From assembly GCA_017542425.1 (NCBI GenBank), contig JAFXXH010000058.1, positions 24,240 to 88,239 on the forward strand: a stretch of DNA of 64,000 nt, read 5' to 3'. Position numbers and translations under genes: made by a program. This document shows, piece by piece, positions 1 to 8,375 of this stretch; position 1 is the stretch's first letter; each line of letters begins with the position of its first letter. The notes beneath the pieces are model-generated. The model had not been told where the DNA came from, made no database searches, and was given only the letters and a program-made list of their open reading frames with translations. The DNA is from Oscillospiraceae bacterium (GTDB lineage: Bacteria; Bacillota; Clostridia; Oscillospirales; Oscillospiraceae).

Positions 1-758
1 TGGTGACGGGGCCGACAGGTTCGGGGAAGTCCACCACCATGTACGCCGCCCTCAGCGAGCTGAACCGGGAGGAGCGCAACATCGTCACGGTGGAGGACCC
101 CATCGAAAGCCGCCTGGACGGGGTCAACCAGGTGCAGGTGAACCCACGGGCCAGCCTGAGCTTTGCCGGGGCGCTGCGGGCGATACTGCGCCAGGACCCG
201 GACATCATCATGATCGGCGAGATCCGCGACGGCGAGACGGCGGACATCGCCATCAAAGCCTCCATCACCGGCCACCTGGTCCTCAGCACCCTCCACACCA
301 ACGACGCGGCCAGCAGCGTGACCCGGCTGCTGGACATGGGGGTGGAGAGCTACCTGATCGCCGACGCCGTCAGCGGCATCATCGCCCAGCGCCTGGTGCG
401 CCGCTTGTGCCGCCATTGCCGCCGCGCCCACACGCCCACGCCCGGCGAGGCGGCCTATCTTGGCCTGGACCCGGAGACGGCGGAGCGGACGGAGCTGTAT
501 GAACCGGCGGGCTGCCAGCGCTGCGGCGGCAGCGGCTATTATGAGCGCATCGGCGTCTATGAGATCCTGGAGCTGACGCCCAGGCTGCGGGAGATGATCG
601 CCCGCCGCAGCGCCACGGAGGAACTGCGGCGGGAGGCCATGCGCCAGGGGATGCAGACCCTGTCCCAGAGCGTCCGCCGCCTGGTGCTGGAGGGGGTCAC
701 CTCCGTCCAGGAGATGCGCCGGGTCATCGCCGGGGACGGCGGCGCGCCGTCTGCGTGA
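1..758 (+). CDS. Type IV pilus/type II secretion assembly ATPase (GspE/PilB family), 3' part
   Basis: The window opens inside this gene, so the N-terminal half is missing and the first visible GTG at base 3 is an internal codon. The Walker A motif GPTGSGKST comes immediately, followed by a Walker B-type stretch ([12 protein letters not shown], about residue 65 of the visible part), the LSTLHTN histidine box, and four cysteines (about residues 136, 139, 171, 174) that form the zinc-binding C-terminal domain of GspE/PilB. Known role: a cytoplasmic hexameric ATPase that powers extension of a pilus or pseudopilus. It stops just before a platform-protein gene, as usual in these operons. The presence of the tetracysteine domain favours PilB/GspE over the retraction ATPase PilT. 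Confidence 0.93.
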   Translation, partial: VTGPTGSGKSTTMYAALSELNREERNIVTVEDPIESRLDGVNQVQVNPRASLSFAGALRAILRQDPDIIMIGEIRDGETADIAIKASITGHLVLSTLHTNDAASSVTRLLDMGVESYLIADAVSGIIAQRLVRRLCRHCRRAHTPTPGEAAYLGLDPETAERTELYEPAGCQRCGGSGYYERIGVYEILELTPRLREMIARRSATEELRREAMRQGMQTLSQSVRRLVLEGVTSVQEMRRVIAGDGGAPSA

Positions 759-799
759 GAAACAGGGGCGGGCCATGCGCTGGCCCGCCAGAGGGGTGG

Positions 800-2014
800 A
801 TGGACTTGCCCAGCTATCGTTATACCGCCGTGGACCGACAGGGCAGGCTGCTCCGCGCCCGGCTGGAGGCCCAAACGCCGGAGGAGGCCAGACGCCTCCT
901 GCGGAGCCGGGGAGAGACTCTGCTGAAGCTGCGGGCCGGGCGGCGTCCGGGGTCTTCGCTGCGTATGCCGCTTTGGGGCAGACCGAAGGATCGGGAACTG
1001 TCCCTCTTTTGCCGCCAGTTCCGCTCCCTGCTCCGGGCCGGGGTGCCCATGCTGGAGGCGCAGCGGATTTTGGCGCAGCAGCTGGGCAACCGGCGGCTGC
1101 GGGCCGCCGTGCAGGCGGTGGGGACCGCGCTGGAACAGGGGGAGGCGCTGGCTGCGGCCATGGGGCGGCACAGCGGCGTCTTTTCGCCCATGTTCGTCAG
1201 CGTGGTGGCCTCCGGGGAGGCCTCCGGCAGGCTGGAGGAGGCCCTGGCGCGGATGGAGCGCTATTTCAGCCGCGCAGACCGCGCCCGCTCCGCCCTGGGG
1301 CGGGCGATGCTGTACCCGCTGCTCCTGCTGCTGGTCATGGCGGCGGTGCTGCTGGTGCTGCTGACGCAGGTGCTGCCCCGCTTTTTGCAGGTCTACACGG
1401 AGCTGGAGGCGGAAGTGCCCGGCGTGACCCGGCATCTGGCCGACTTCAGCACCTGGCTGGGCCGCTTCTGGTGGCTCCCGCTGTTGCTGCTGGCGGCGTT
1501 GGCGGCGCTTGTGCCGGTCCTGCGGCACAGTCCGTGGGGCCGGGCGCTGCTGGACCGGCTGCGGCGGCTGCCCTTGCTGCGGCGCTTTTCCGTCAGCGCG
1601 GACTGCGCCGCCCTTTGCCGGACCCTGGGGCTGCTGCTGTCCTCCGGGCTGGACCTGCCCGCCGCTCTGGACCTGAGCGCCGCCGCCCTGGGCCGGGGCG
1701 GCGGCGCGCTGCGCCGGGCCGGAAGTCTGGTGGCCCAGGGGAGGCGTCTCAGCGATGCCCTGGAAAGCGGCGGGGCGTTTCCGCCCCTGCTGTGTCATAT
1801 GGTGGCCGCCGGAGAGGAATCCGGGGACCTGTGCGGGATGCTGGAGCGGACGGCGGAATACTACGACGAGGCGCTGGACCGGGCCACGGCAAAGCTGCTG
1901 GGGCTGCTGGAGCCGCTGGCGGTGCTGGGCGCGGCGGCGCTGGTGCTGCTGGTGATCCTGGCCGTCTTTCTGCCCATGCTGAACATGACTACCGCCTACG
2001 ACCGCTATCTTTGA
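800..2014 (+). CDS. Inner-membrane platform protein, GspF/PilC family
   Basis: The 405-residue product has the usual length for GspF/PilC, with two repeated T2SSF domains (about residues 70-190 and 265-395), each ending in a strongly hydrophobic segment. Known role: the polytopic membrane platform that couples the assembly ATPase to pilin insertion. I chose the ATG at 800, which follows GAGGGG and gives the typical start (MDLPSYRYTAVDRQG). An in-frame GTG at 755 would add 15 atypical residues and overlap the ATPase stop codon. It sits directly downstream of the ATPase and upstream of PilM/N/O-like genes, so it is part of one pilus operon. Confidence 0.93.
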   Translation: MDLPSYRYTAVDRQGRLLRARLEAQTPEEARRLLRSRGETLLKLRAGRRPGSSLRMPLWGRPKDRELSLFCRQFRSLLRAGVPMLEAQRILAQQLGNRRLRAAVQAVGTALEQGEALAAAMGRHSGVFSPMFVSVVASGEASGRLEEALARMERYFSRADRARSALGRAMLYPLLLLLVMAAVLLVLLTQVLPRFLQVYTELEAEVPGVTRHLADFSTWLGRFWWLPLLLLAALAALVPVLRHSPWGRALLDRLRRLPLLRRFSVSADCAALCRTLGLLLSSGLDLPAALDLSAAALGRGGGALRRAGSLVAQGRRLSDALESGGAFPPLLCHMVAAGEESGDLCGMLERTAEYYDEALDRATAKLLGLLEPLAVLGAAALVLLVILAVFLPMLNMTTAYDRYL

Positions 2015-2039
2015 ATCCATCTGTCAGGAAGGAACGCCG

Positions 2040-3551
2040 ATGAAGAGACACCATGGCCGCTGCCTGGCCATCCAGATCGCCGCGGGGGAACTGCGCGTGG
2101 CGGGCTTTCGCTTTTCCGCAGGCGCGCCGGAGCTGTTCGCCAGCGCGGTGGAAGCCCTGCCCCAGGGGGCCGCGCTGGACGGGGAGCTGTTGGAGCCGGA
2201 GACGGTGGCGCGCATCCTCAGGCCGCTGCTGGAGCGGCCCGCGTTCCGCGGCGTCCGCCGGGCGGCCTTTTGTCTGTGCAGTTCCCAGATCCGCAGCGAG
2301 AGCGTCCTGGTCCCGCCGGTGGGGAAGCGGCGGCTGCGCCAGCTGCTGTACGCCAATCTGGACCTCTATTTCCCGGTCCGGCAGGAGGACTACGCCCTGG
2401 TCTGGGCGCCGGAACCGGCCCAGGGGCCGGAGCTGCGGCTCCGGGTCTGGGCCGCGCCCAAGCCGCTGCTGGCGGGCTATCTGCGCCTGGCGGCGGACTG
2501 CGGTCTGCACCTGGCGGCGCTGGACTACGGCTGCAACAGCCTCAGCCAGGCCGCCGGGGCGGAGCCGGAGGGCGCGGACAGCGCCCTGCTGCTGTATGCC
2601 GGGCGCGAGCAGCTGCTGCTGTGCTTCCGGCAGGACGGACGCGCCCTGCTCCAGCGGGTCCTGCCCCGGCGGGACGACGGGGGCGGAACCCTGGACGAGC
2701 TGGGGATGCTGCTGGACTACTGTGCCTCTCTCCACACCGGGGCGGCCCTGTCCGCCGTCCGCTGCGGCGGCGACACGGAGGAAGACTGTGCCGTGGCGGA
2801 GACCCTGGCCCTGCGCTGCGGCCTGTCGCCCCAGCCCTTGCGCTGCGGCGTGGAGACGGGCTGGGGCCTCTGCCTGGGCGCGGCCCAGGCCAGGCTGGAC
2901 TTTGCCCCGGCGCTGCACGGACCGGGACGCTGGCCCGCCCTGCGGCGCTGGCTGCCCCCTGTTCTGGGCGGAGCGGCGCTGCTGGCCGCCGTCGCCCTCT
3001 GTCTGGGGGCGTGGGGGGCTTCCGACGCTGCGCTGCAAGCCCTGCGGACGCAGACGGAGCGCGCCGAGGCCCTGCTGCTCCCGCTGCGGGCGGAGGCAAA
3101 GGCCGCCCAGAGCGCCGAGGCGGCGGAGGCGGCGGAGCAGGAGGCATACAGCCATCTGCGCGCCGATCTGGAGACCCTCACCGCCGCGCTGCCCCTGCGC
3201 AGCGGGGCGCTGGGGGCGGCGCTGGAGGAACTGACGGCGGCGCTGCCGGAGGACTGCGCGCTCAGCTATCTGGGCGCGGAGGCGGCGCGGCTGTATGTGC
3301 AGTTGGCCTGTCCGGACAAGGCGGAGGCCGCCGCGGTTTTGACCCGGCTGCGTGACCTGGAGCGGGCGGAACTGCTGGCCGTCTCCGACCTGAGCCAGGG
3401 TCCCCAGGCGGGCGCGCCCCGCTTTTCTGAGGAGGACGCGGGGGCCTGGAGCGCCCGGTTTGCGGAGGCCCAGCGCAGCCTGGCCGGGGACGGACGGGTG
3501 TTTTTCACCCTGCAACTGGAGCTGCGGGCGGAAGAGGGGGCACCATCATGA
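2040..3551 (+). CDS. PilM-PilN fusion protein of the pilus alignment complex
   Basis: The first 295 or so residues look like PilM, an actin-like cytoplasmic protein (AIQIA-type start, LLYANLDLYFP and a central ALDYGCNSL strand). A single membrane segment follows (about residues 305-326), then an alanine-rich coiled coil and a small C-terminal domain, which is the PilN plan. In most bacteria PilM and PilN are separate and PilM binds the N-terminal tail of PilN; here they form one chain. The next gene is PilO-like with an ATGA overlap, which supports the assignment. A GspL-like protein has the same topology and is the main alternative. Family identity rests on architecture and context more than on strong motifs. 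Confidence 0.75.
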   Translation: MKRHHGRCLAIQIAAGELRVAGFRFSAGAPELFASAVEALPQGAALDGELLEPETVARILRPLLERPAFRGVRRAAFCLCSSQIRSESVLVPPVGKRRLRQLLYANLDLYFPVRQEDYALVWAPEPAQGPELRLRVWAAPKPLLAGYLRLAADCGLHLAALDYGCNSLSQAAGAEPEGADSALLLYAGREQLLLCFRQDGRALLQRVLPRRDDGGGTLDELGMLLDYCASLHTGAALSAVRCGGDTEEDCAVAETLALRCGLSPQPLRCGVETGWGLCLGAAQARLDFAPALHGPGRWPALRRWLPPVLGGAALLAAVALCLGAWGASDAALQALRTQTERAEALLLPLRAEAKAAQSAEAAEAAEQEAYSHLRADLETLTAALPLRSGALGAALEELTAALPEDCALSYLGAEAARLYVQLACPDKAEAAAVLTRLRDLERAELLAVSDLSQGPQAGAPRFSEEDAGAWSARFAEAQRSLAGDGRVFFTLQLELRAEEGAPS

Positions 3552-4123
3552 CGCGACTGGGGAAAAACTGGCCGTCGCTGCTGGGCCTGGCCCTGCTGCT
3601 GGGGGCGGCGGGGCTGCTCCTGCTGGGCTATCTGCCCGCCCGTGCTGCGCTGGCCCGGGAGGAAGCGGCGCTGCGCCAGCGCCTGGACATGGCGGAGCGG
3701 GAGGCGGCGCTGCGTCTGGCGGCTTTGGAAGACGGCGAACAGGCGGAACCGGCCTCGGACCCGGACGCCCCGCTGGAACGCCTGGCGGCCTGGTATCAGC
3801 GCCTGCCCGCCACGCTGCGGGAGGAAGAACAGATTGCCTTCGTTCTGGAGCTGGAAGCGCTGCTGGACACGGAGATCGCCTTCCGCTTCGGGACCTACCG
3901 CCCCCTGGCGGCCCTGCACGATGGCGCGGAGCTGGGCGCGCTGCGGCTGGACCTCCAGTTGGAGACGGACGCGGCGGGTCTGGCGGCGCTGCTGCGGCAT
4001 CTGGAGGAAGGGGAGCGCCCCGTCACCGTCCACAGTCTGGCTTTGCGGACGGAGCGGGGAAGCTATGCGGGGGATCTGGCCCTGGACTGCTATCTCCTGC
4101 GCCCGGCGGGGGAAACGGAGTGA
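3548..4123 (+). CDS. PilO-like pilus alignment protein
   Basis: The 191-residue protein has one N-terminal membrane segment (about residues 10-31), a charged helical coiled-coil stretch (about 36-65) and a C-terminal alpha/beta domain, the plan of PilO/GspM. Known role: it dimerises with PilN at the inner membrane and links the cytoplasmic PilM to the outer parts of the machine. The start codon overlaps the preceding stop (ATGA), so the two are probably translationally coupled. Sequence identity to PilO cannot be judged by eye and the call depends on topology and gene order. Confidence 0.7.
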   Translation: MTRLGKNWPSLLGLALLLGAAGLLLLGYLPARAALAREEAALRQRLDMAEREAALRLAALEDGEQAEPASDPDAPLERLAAWYQRLPATLREEEQIAFVLELEALLDTEIAFRFGTYRPLAALHDGAELGALRLDLQLETDAAGLAALLRHLEEGERPVTVHSLALRTERGSYAGDLALDCYLLRPAGETE

Positions 4124-4503
4124 AGCGCGTGCGAAAGCGGATCGGCGCGGCGGGGTTTGGCCTGCTGGAAGTCATCGTGGCCATCGCCGTGCTGGGCGTG
4201 GTGGCGGCGGCGGTGAGCGGGAGCCTGGCCGCCGCGCTGCGGACCAATGCCCGGGCGGAGGCCAGGACCCAGGCGGAGCTGGCGGTCCTGCGGGCGTCGG
4301 CGCGGCTGCGGACGGCGGGCTACGCGCCGGGGGATGCGTACCCGGAGGTGGAACTTTCCGCCGCGCCGGACGCGGCGGAAACGGCGGACGGGACCGTCCG
4401 CGTGCTGGGCTACGCCGTGGAAGTGCGCAGCAGCGACCCGGCCTGGCGGGACGGTACGGCGGTCACGGTCTACGCCCCCGCCCGGACGGAGGGCGCGCCG
4501 TGA
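4120..4503 (+). CDS. Type IV prepilin-like (pseudopilin) protein
   Basis: The product is 127 residues. After a short basic leader it carries a prepilin peptidase site G|FGLLEVIVAI with glutamate at position +5 of the mature chain, followed by a long hydrophobic helix. This is the class III signal of type IV pilins and type II pseudopilins. The GTG start at 4120 overlaps the stop codon of the PilO-like gene (GTGA). The domain after the helix is short, so this looks like a minor pilin, not the main fibre subunit. No prepilin peptidase gene lies in the window, so the processing enzyme must be encoded elsewhere. Confidence 0.88.
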   Translation: MKRVRKRIGAAGFGLLEVIVAIAVLGVVAAAVSGSLAAALRTNARAEARTQAELAVLRASARLRTAGYAPGDAYPEVELSAAPDAAETADGTVRVLGYAVEVRSSDPAWRDGTAVTVYAPARTEGAP

Positions 4504-5036
4504 AGCGCCATCGTGCGGGCTATGTGCTGGCCCTGGTGTTGGGGGTGACGCTGGTGCTGGTCTCTTCCGTCTCCCTGCTGGCGCTGCGCCTGGGGGCGGG
4601 TCTCCGGGCGGAAGGGGGACAGCTGGCACGGCTGCGGCGGGACGCGGCCACGGGGGCGGTGGCGGAGCGCTTTTACTGGCACCTGCACGCCCAGGAGGGC
4701 CGCGTCCTGCCGGAGGAGGCTTCGCTGCTGACCTGGCTGGAAGCCTTTGCAGAAGATTATAGCGGGGAAGTGGAGCCGCCCCTGTCCTGTGCGGTGCGCT
4801 GTGCCGGGCTGGAGCCGGACAGCGTGGACGCGGAAGTGCTGGTGGAGCTGCGGGAGCCGGGCCAGCCCCCGGCGAGCCTGCATACGGTGATTCGGGTGGA
4901 GGCGGAGCCCATCGAGCCGGAACCTGTGCCCGAAGCGGCGGAAGCGCCGGAGGAAACTGGGGAAGCGCAGCCGGAACCGGACAGCGGCGGGGCCGTTCTC
5001 GTCCGGGTGTCCTGGGTCTCGTATCAGCCCGGTTAG
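4500..5036 (+). CDS. Pilus operon protein with N-terminal membrane helix, possibly minor pilin (GspK/PilX-like)
   Basis: The product is 178 residues with a GTG start overlapping the previous stop. A short basic leader is followed by a hydrophobic helix (about residues 8-30, starting GYVLALVLGV) and a C-terminal half ending in a Pro/Glu-rich stretch. It lacks a glutamate at the position expected for a standard pilin, which is also true of some tip-type minor pseudopilins. The sequence otherwise gives no clear family. Its position between two pseudopilin genes is the main reason to place it in the same machine. Confidence 0.55.
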   Translation: MKRHRAGYVLALVLGVTLVLVSSVSLLALRLGAGLRAEGGQLARLRRDAATGAVAERFYWHLHAQEGRVLPEEASLLTWLEAFAEDYSGEVEPPLSCAVRCAGLEPDSVDAEVLVELREPGQPPASLHTVIRVEAEPIEPEPVPEAAEAPEETGEAQPEPDSGGAVLVRVSWVSYQPG

Positions 5037-5052
5037 GAGGCCGCGAAACGGG

Positions 5053-5517
5053 ATGGAACAAGCAAAAAAAGCCCGCCGCCGGAGCGCCAGCGGGGGCGCG
5101 ACGCTGGTGGAACTGCTGGCGGCGGCCCTCTGCGCGTCCCTGGTGGCCCTGGGCGCGGCCCATCTGCTGCTGGCCACGCTGCGCTCCGAGCTGGCGCTGG
5201 ACACGGGGCTGCGCCTGAGACGGGAGGCGGGGGTCCTCTTTCGCGCCGTGGAGCGCTGGACGGAGACCGGGGACTTCCAGGCCCTCTCCCGGGACGGCGC
5301 GGACTGGGCGCTGCTGCGGGAAGACCGGCCCCTCCTGCGCTACGAGGCCGCGTCCCACAGCCTCCTGATCGGAGACCGGCCCGTCTACGCCCACCCGGCC
5401 CTGGAAGCCGAAGCGGAGCTGGAAGCGCCGAATCTGTTGAAGCTGACGCTGCGGCAGGGCCAGCGCTGCTACGTCATGGAGTTTTCCTGCCGCTTCCCGC
5501 CGGAGCCGCCGTCCTGA
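5053..5517 (+). CDS. Minor pseudopilin-like protein
   Basis: The product is 154 residues. A basic leader ends in a peptidase-type site SGG|ATLVELLAAAL with glutamate at mature position 5, then a hydrophobic helix and a globular domain. AGGAGG lies at 5035-5040, ahead of the ATG. It is the last gene of the pilus operon in this window. The globular part resembles the PilW/GspJ type only loosely, so I name it generically. The operon as seen has no obvious major pilin, PilT or PilD gene. Confidence 0.78.
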   Translation: MEQAKKARRRSASGGATLVELLAAALCASLVALGAAHLLLATLRSELALDTGLRLRREAGVLFRAVERWTETGDFQALSRDGADWALLREDRPLLRYEAASHSLLIGDRPVYAHPALEAEAELEAPNLLKLTLRQGQRCYVMEFSCRFPPEPPS

Positions 5518-5627
5518 CTGTGACAGGACAGATGCAGGAAGCTACACAAGATTTCTTACAGCTTTTAACTGAATTATAACAAAGCTAGACTACCCTTGTC
5601 AAATCTATTTTCAAGGTGGTCCTATCC

Positions 5628-5855
5628 ATGGAACAGTTCGGAACGATCCGGATCAAACTGGCGGAGCTGCTGGAAGCCCGGGGCCTCAGCAAAAACAAAC
5701 TGAGCCACCGGGCGGAGATGCAGCGGACGCAGCTCAACCATTATTGCAACAACACCATCACCCGCCTGGACATCGACGTGCTGGCCCGGCTGTGTACGGT
5801 CCTGGACTGCGGGATCGACGAGCTTTTGGAGTTCGTCCCGCCCGGCGGCGACTGA
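5628..5855 (+). CDS. Small XRE/Cro-type helix-turn-helix regulator
   Basis: The 75-residue protein is almost wholly one HTH domain of the Cro/CI (HTH_26) type, with the conserved pattern LAELLEARGLSKNKLS, a recognition helix near RTQLNHY and the ending LARLCTVLDCGIDELLEF. The ATG at 5628 is preceded by AAGGTGG with 8-base spacing; an in-frame GTG at 5616 overlaps that ribosome site and is less likely. It stands alone between the pilus operon and a convergent glycosylase gene. Such single-domain regulators often control themselves or a neighbour, but no target is evident here. Confidence 0.85.
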   Translation: MEQFGTIRIKLAELLEARGLSKNKLSHRAEMQRTQLNHYCNNTITRLDIDVLARLCTVLDCGIDELLEFVPPGGD

Positions 5856-5876
5856 CGCCCCCTGCCAAAGCGAAAA

Positions 5877-5964
5877 GGCAAGCCCCTTCCCCCAAGATGC
5901 GGGATCTCTCCAAGAGATCCTCCACATCATGCAGGGAAGGGGCTTGCTCCTTCCGCAGATATGC
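5877..5964. repeat. Dispersed palindromic repeat, copy A (88 bases)
   Basis: The outer arms GGCAAGCCCCTTCCC and GGGAAGGGGCTTGC are inverted copies, with an inner palindrome (GGATCTCT / AGAGATCC) between them and a non-palindromic tail TCCTTCCGCAG. A second copy with the same arms and tail lies at 15913-16001. This copy sits between two convergent genes and could act as a terminator, since the minus-strand side continues into CCTTTTCGC. Confidence 0.8.
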
Positions 5965-5975
5965 GCTGGCCGCAG

Positions 5976-6476
5976 TCATTCCAGCCAGTCCAGAATCACC
6001 TTCCACGCCTCCACCAGCCGCGCAAAGCTCCAGGCCGCGTTGGCCGGACTGGTGGAGGGCAGATACCGCGCCTCCAGCCCCGTCAAAGGCCGCTGCCAGC
6101 GCCGATACACCCGCTCCGCCGCCGCGCCGTTGACGAATACCGCCCGGATGTCGGCTGCGCGCAGGATGCGCGGCAGGTCGGTGGGGACGGCGTTGCGGAT
6201 GGAGCTGTCGCTGCTGCCCACAATGTCGCATTCTTCAATCGCGTCCCAGAGGGCCACGCCCCGCCGCAGGGCCAGGGCGCGCTTTTCCTCCACGGTCCGG
6301 GGCGTCGGCTCGTCCAGCACCGCGGCCAGCACCGGCCAGAAGCGGTTGCGGGGGTGGCCGTAGTAAAACTGCTGCGCCCGGCTCATGGCGGAGGGGAAGG
6401 AGCCCAGGATCAGCACCCGGGAGTGCCCATCATAGACCGGGCCGAAGCCGTGGCGCAGGTGCTGCGCCGCGCTCAC
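5976..6476 (-). CDS. DNA-deoxyinosine (hypoxanthine) glycosylase of the uracil-DNA glycosylase superfamily
   Basis: The 166-residue protein has the family pattern VLILGSFPS near residue 20, then FYYGHPRNRFWPVL, and late in the chain LPSTSPANA. These match the short DNA-deoxyinosine glycosylases in the UDG superfamily. Expected role: removal of deaminated adenine (hypoxanthine) from DNA in base excision repair. Its start codon overlaps the aroG stop, so it is the last gene of the aromatic operon. That is a positional link and not an obvious metabolic one. Mismatch-specific uracil glycosylase is the nearest alternative. Confidence 0.85.
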   Translation of the reverse strand: MSAAQHLRHGFGPVYDGHSRVLILGSFPSAMSRAQQFYYGHPRNRFWPVLAAVLDEPTPRTVEEKRALALRRGVALWDAIEECDIVGSSDSSIRNAVPTDLPRILRAADIRAVFVNGAAAERVYRRWQRPLTGLEARYLPSTSPANAAWSFARLVEAWKVILDWLE

Positions 6477-7501
6477 AGGGCCTCGGCCATGTCGTAGATC
6501 ATGCGCTCGGTCTTCTCCCAGCCCAGGCAGGCGTCGGTGATGGACTTGCCGTAGACCCCTTCGCCGATCTTCTGTGCCCCGTCTTCGATGTAGCTTTCCA
6601 CCATGAAGCCCTTCACCAGGCGCGCCACGTCGCCGTTCCAGCGGCGGCAGCTCAGCACCTCCCGGAGGATGCGGGGCTGCTCCAGCGGGTTCTTGCCGCT
6701 GTTGGCGTGGTTGCAGTCCACGATCACAGAGGGGTTTGCAAGCCCCATCTTGGCGTACAGGGCGGACAGGCGGGCCAGGTCCTCATAGTGGTAGTTGGAC
6801 ATGGGGGCGCCGTGCTTGTCCGTGTAGCCCCGGAGAATGGCGTGGGCGTATGGGTTGCCGGGGGTCTCCGCCTCCATGCCGCGGTAGAGGAAGGTGTGGG
6901 GGCGCTGGGCGGCCAGGATCGCGTTCATCATCACGCTGATGTCGCCGCCGGTGGGGTTCTTCATGCCCACGGGCACCTCCAGACCGCTGGCGGTCAGGCG
7001 GTGCTGCTGGTTTTCCACGCTCCTGGCCCCCACGGCCACATAGGCCAGCAGGTCGTCCAGATAGGCGTGGTTTTCCGGGTAGAGCATCTCGTCGGCGCAG
7101 GTGAAGCCGGTCTCCGCCACGGCGCGCATGTGCATCTTGCGGACGGCCAGCAGGCCCTTCATCATGTCGGTGCGGGCCTCCGGGTCCGGCTGGTGCAGGG
7201 GGCCCATGTAGCCCTCCCCGGTGGTGCGGGGCTTGCCGGTGTAGATGCGCGGCACGATGAAGATCCGCTCCGCCACCGCCTCCTGCACCCGGCGCAGCCG
7301 GGCGATGTAGTCCAGCACCGCCTCCTCGTTGTCCGCCGAGCAGGGCCCGACGATCAGCAGCAGCCGGGGGTCCTCCCCCCGGAAAATGGCCTGGAGCGCC
7401 TCGATGCGCGCTTGCACCGTTTCGGCGATCTCCGGCGTGACGGGGTACCGGGCCTTGATCTCCTCCGGGGTGCTGACAGCATGATGGTATATCATGTTCA
7501 T
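6473..7501 (-). CDS. aroG: 3-deoxy-7-phosphoheptulonate (DAHP) synthase, class I alpha (AroG type)
   Basis: This enzyme condenses phosphoenolpyruvate with erythrose 4-phosphate, the first step of the shikimate pathway. The 342-residue length and motifs LLIVGPCSADN, RIYTGKPRTTGEGYMGP, VGMKNPTGGD and VDCNHANSGK are those of the class I AroF/G/H type, with PEP and metal ligands in place. The ATG at 7501 follows AAAGGAA; an upstream in-frame ATG would add ten residues that overlap tyrA. It is the seventh aromatic gene in the operon and starts four bases after the tyrA stop. Feedback specificity (Phe, Tyr or Trp) cannot be told by eye. Confidence 0.96.
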   Translation of the reverse strand: MNMIYHHAVSTPEEIKARYPVTPEIAETVQARIEALQAIFRGEDPRLLLIVGPCSADNEEAVLDYIARLRRVQEAVAERIFIVPRIYTGKPRTTGEGYMGPLHQPDPEARTDMMKGLLAVRKMHMRAVAETGFTCADEMLYPENHAYLDDLLAYVAVGARSVENQQHRLTASGLEVPVGMKNPTGGDISVMMNAILAAQRPHTFLYRGMEAETPGNPYAHAILRGYTDKHGAPMSNYHYEDLARLSALYAKMGLANPSVIVDCNHANSGKNPLEQPRILREVLSCRRWNGDVARLVKGFMVESYIEDGAQKIGEGVYGKSITDACLGWEKTERMIYDMAEAL

Positions 7502-7505
7502 GGTC

Positions 7506-8375
7506 TTATGTTCCTTTCTTGTTCCGGTCAAACAGCGCCCTTCGGGAGGTGCTCAGGCGCATTTTCTCCCGCAGGCCCTCCCGGTCGTCCGCCGCGATCA
7601 TGGCCCGCAGCGCCCGGAACTGGTCGGCGAAGGCGTCCATCTCCCGCAGCAGGGCGTCCTTGTTGCGCAAAAACAGCTCGCTCCACATCTCGTCGTTGAT
7701 GCGGGCGATGCGGGTCAGGTCCCGAAAGCTGTCGCCGGTGTAGTTCACCAGCTCCGGGTTGTCGTTGCAGGTCATCAGGGCCACGGCGATGCAGTGGGTG
7801 AGCTGGCTGACGAAGCCGATCATCTCGTCGTGTTCCTCCGGGGAGAGGACGGAGACCTTCCGGCAGCCCAGCAGCCGCCCCAGCCCCGCGCACCAGGCCA
7901 CGGCCTCCGGGCTGTTGCGCGGCGTGGGGGTGATTAGGAAGTTGGCCCCGTGGAAGATGCGCTCGTCGCTGTTGCGCACGCCGTAGACCTCCCGCCCGGC
8001 CATGGGGTGGGAGGCGATGAACTCCAGGTCCGGCCGCAGCATGGCCTGGATGTCATAGACGATGCTGCCCTTCACGCCGGTCACGTCGGTGAGCAGCGCG
8101 CCGGGCTTCAAAAGCTGCTGGTTATCCCGCAGCCAGTCCAGCAGCACGCCGGGATAGAGGGCGAAGATCACCGCGTCCGCGCCGCCGATGAGCGCTGCGT
8201 CCGGCTCCGTCGCGCCCGCGTCGATGAGGCCCTCGGCCAGGGCGTAGTCGATGGTGGAGCGGCTGCGGCTGACGGCGCTGACGCGGTAGCCCAGACGCTT
8301 GAGGGCGCGGGCATAGCTGCCCCCCATGAGGCCCAGGCCCACGATCAGAATCTCGCTGTCACTGATCCATTTCAT
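7506..8375 (-). CDS. tyrA: Prephenate dehydrogenase
   Basis: The 289-residue protein opens with a Rossmann fold (ILIVGLGLMGGSYARAL) that binds NAD(P), contains the active-site region FIASHPMAGREVYGV, and has the helical C-terminal dimerisation domain of TyrA. It converts prephenate to 4-hydroxyphenylpyruvate on the tyrosine branch. There is no C-terminal ACT domain and no fused chorismate mutase, so it is the compact monofunctional form. Its start overlaps the end of aroA by 17 bases. Chorismate mutase and prephenate dehydratase genes are not in this window. Confidence 0.95.
   Translation of the reverse strand: MKWISDSEILIVGLGLMGGSYARALKRLGYRVSAVSRSRSTIDYALAEGLIDAGATEPDAALIGGADAVIFALYPGVLLDWLRDNQQLLKPGALLTDVTGVKGSIVYDIQAMLRPDLEFIASHPMAGREVYGVRNSDERIFHGANFLITPTPRNSPEAVAWCAGLGRLLGCRKVSVLSPEEHDEMIGFVSQLTHCIAVALMTCNDNPELVNYTGDSFRDLTRIARINDEMWSELFLRNKDALLREMDAFADQFRALRAMIAADDREGLREKMRLSTSRRALFDRNKKGT

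Noticed and set aside
557..2020. Long open frames on the opposite strand of the pilus, aro, his, gdh and stn genes
   Set aside because: They are products of high GC with third-position bias, have low-complexity Gln/Arg/Gly/Pro translations, no ribosome sites and no domains, and lie over convincing genes.
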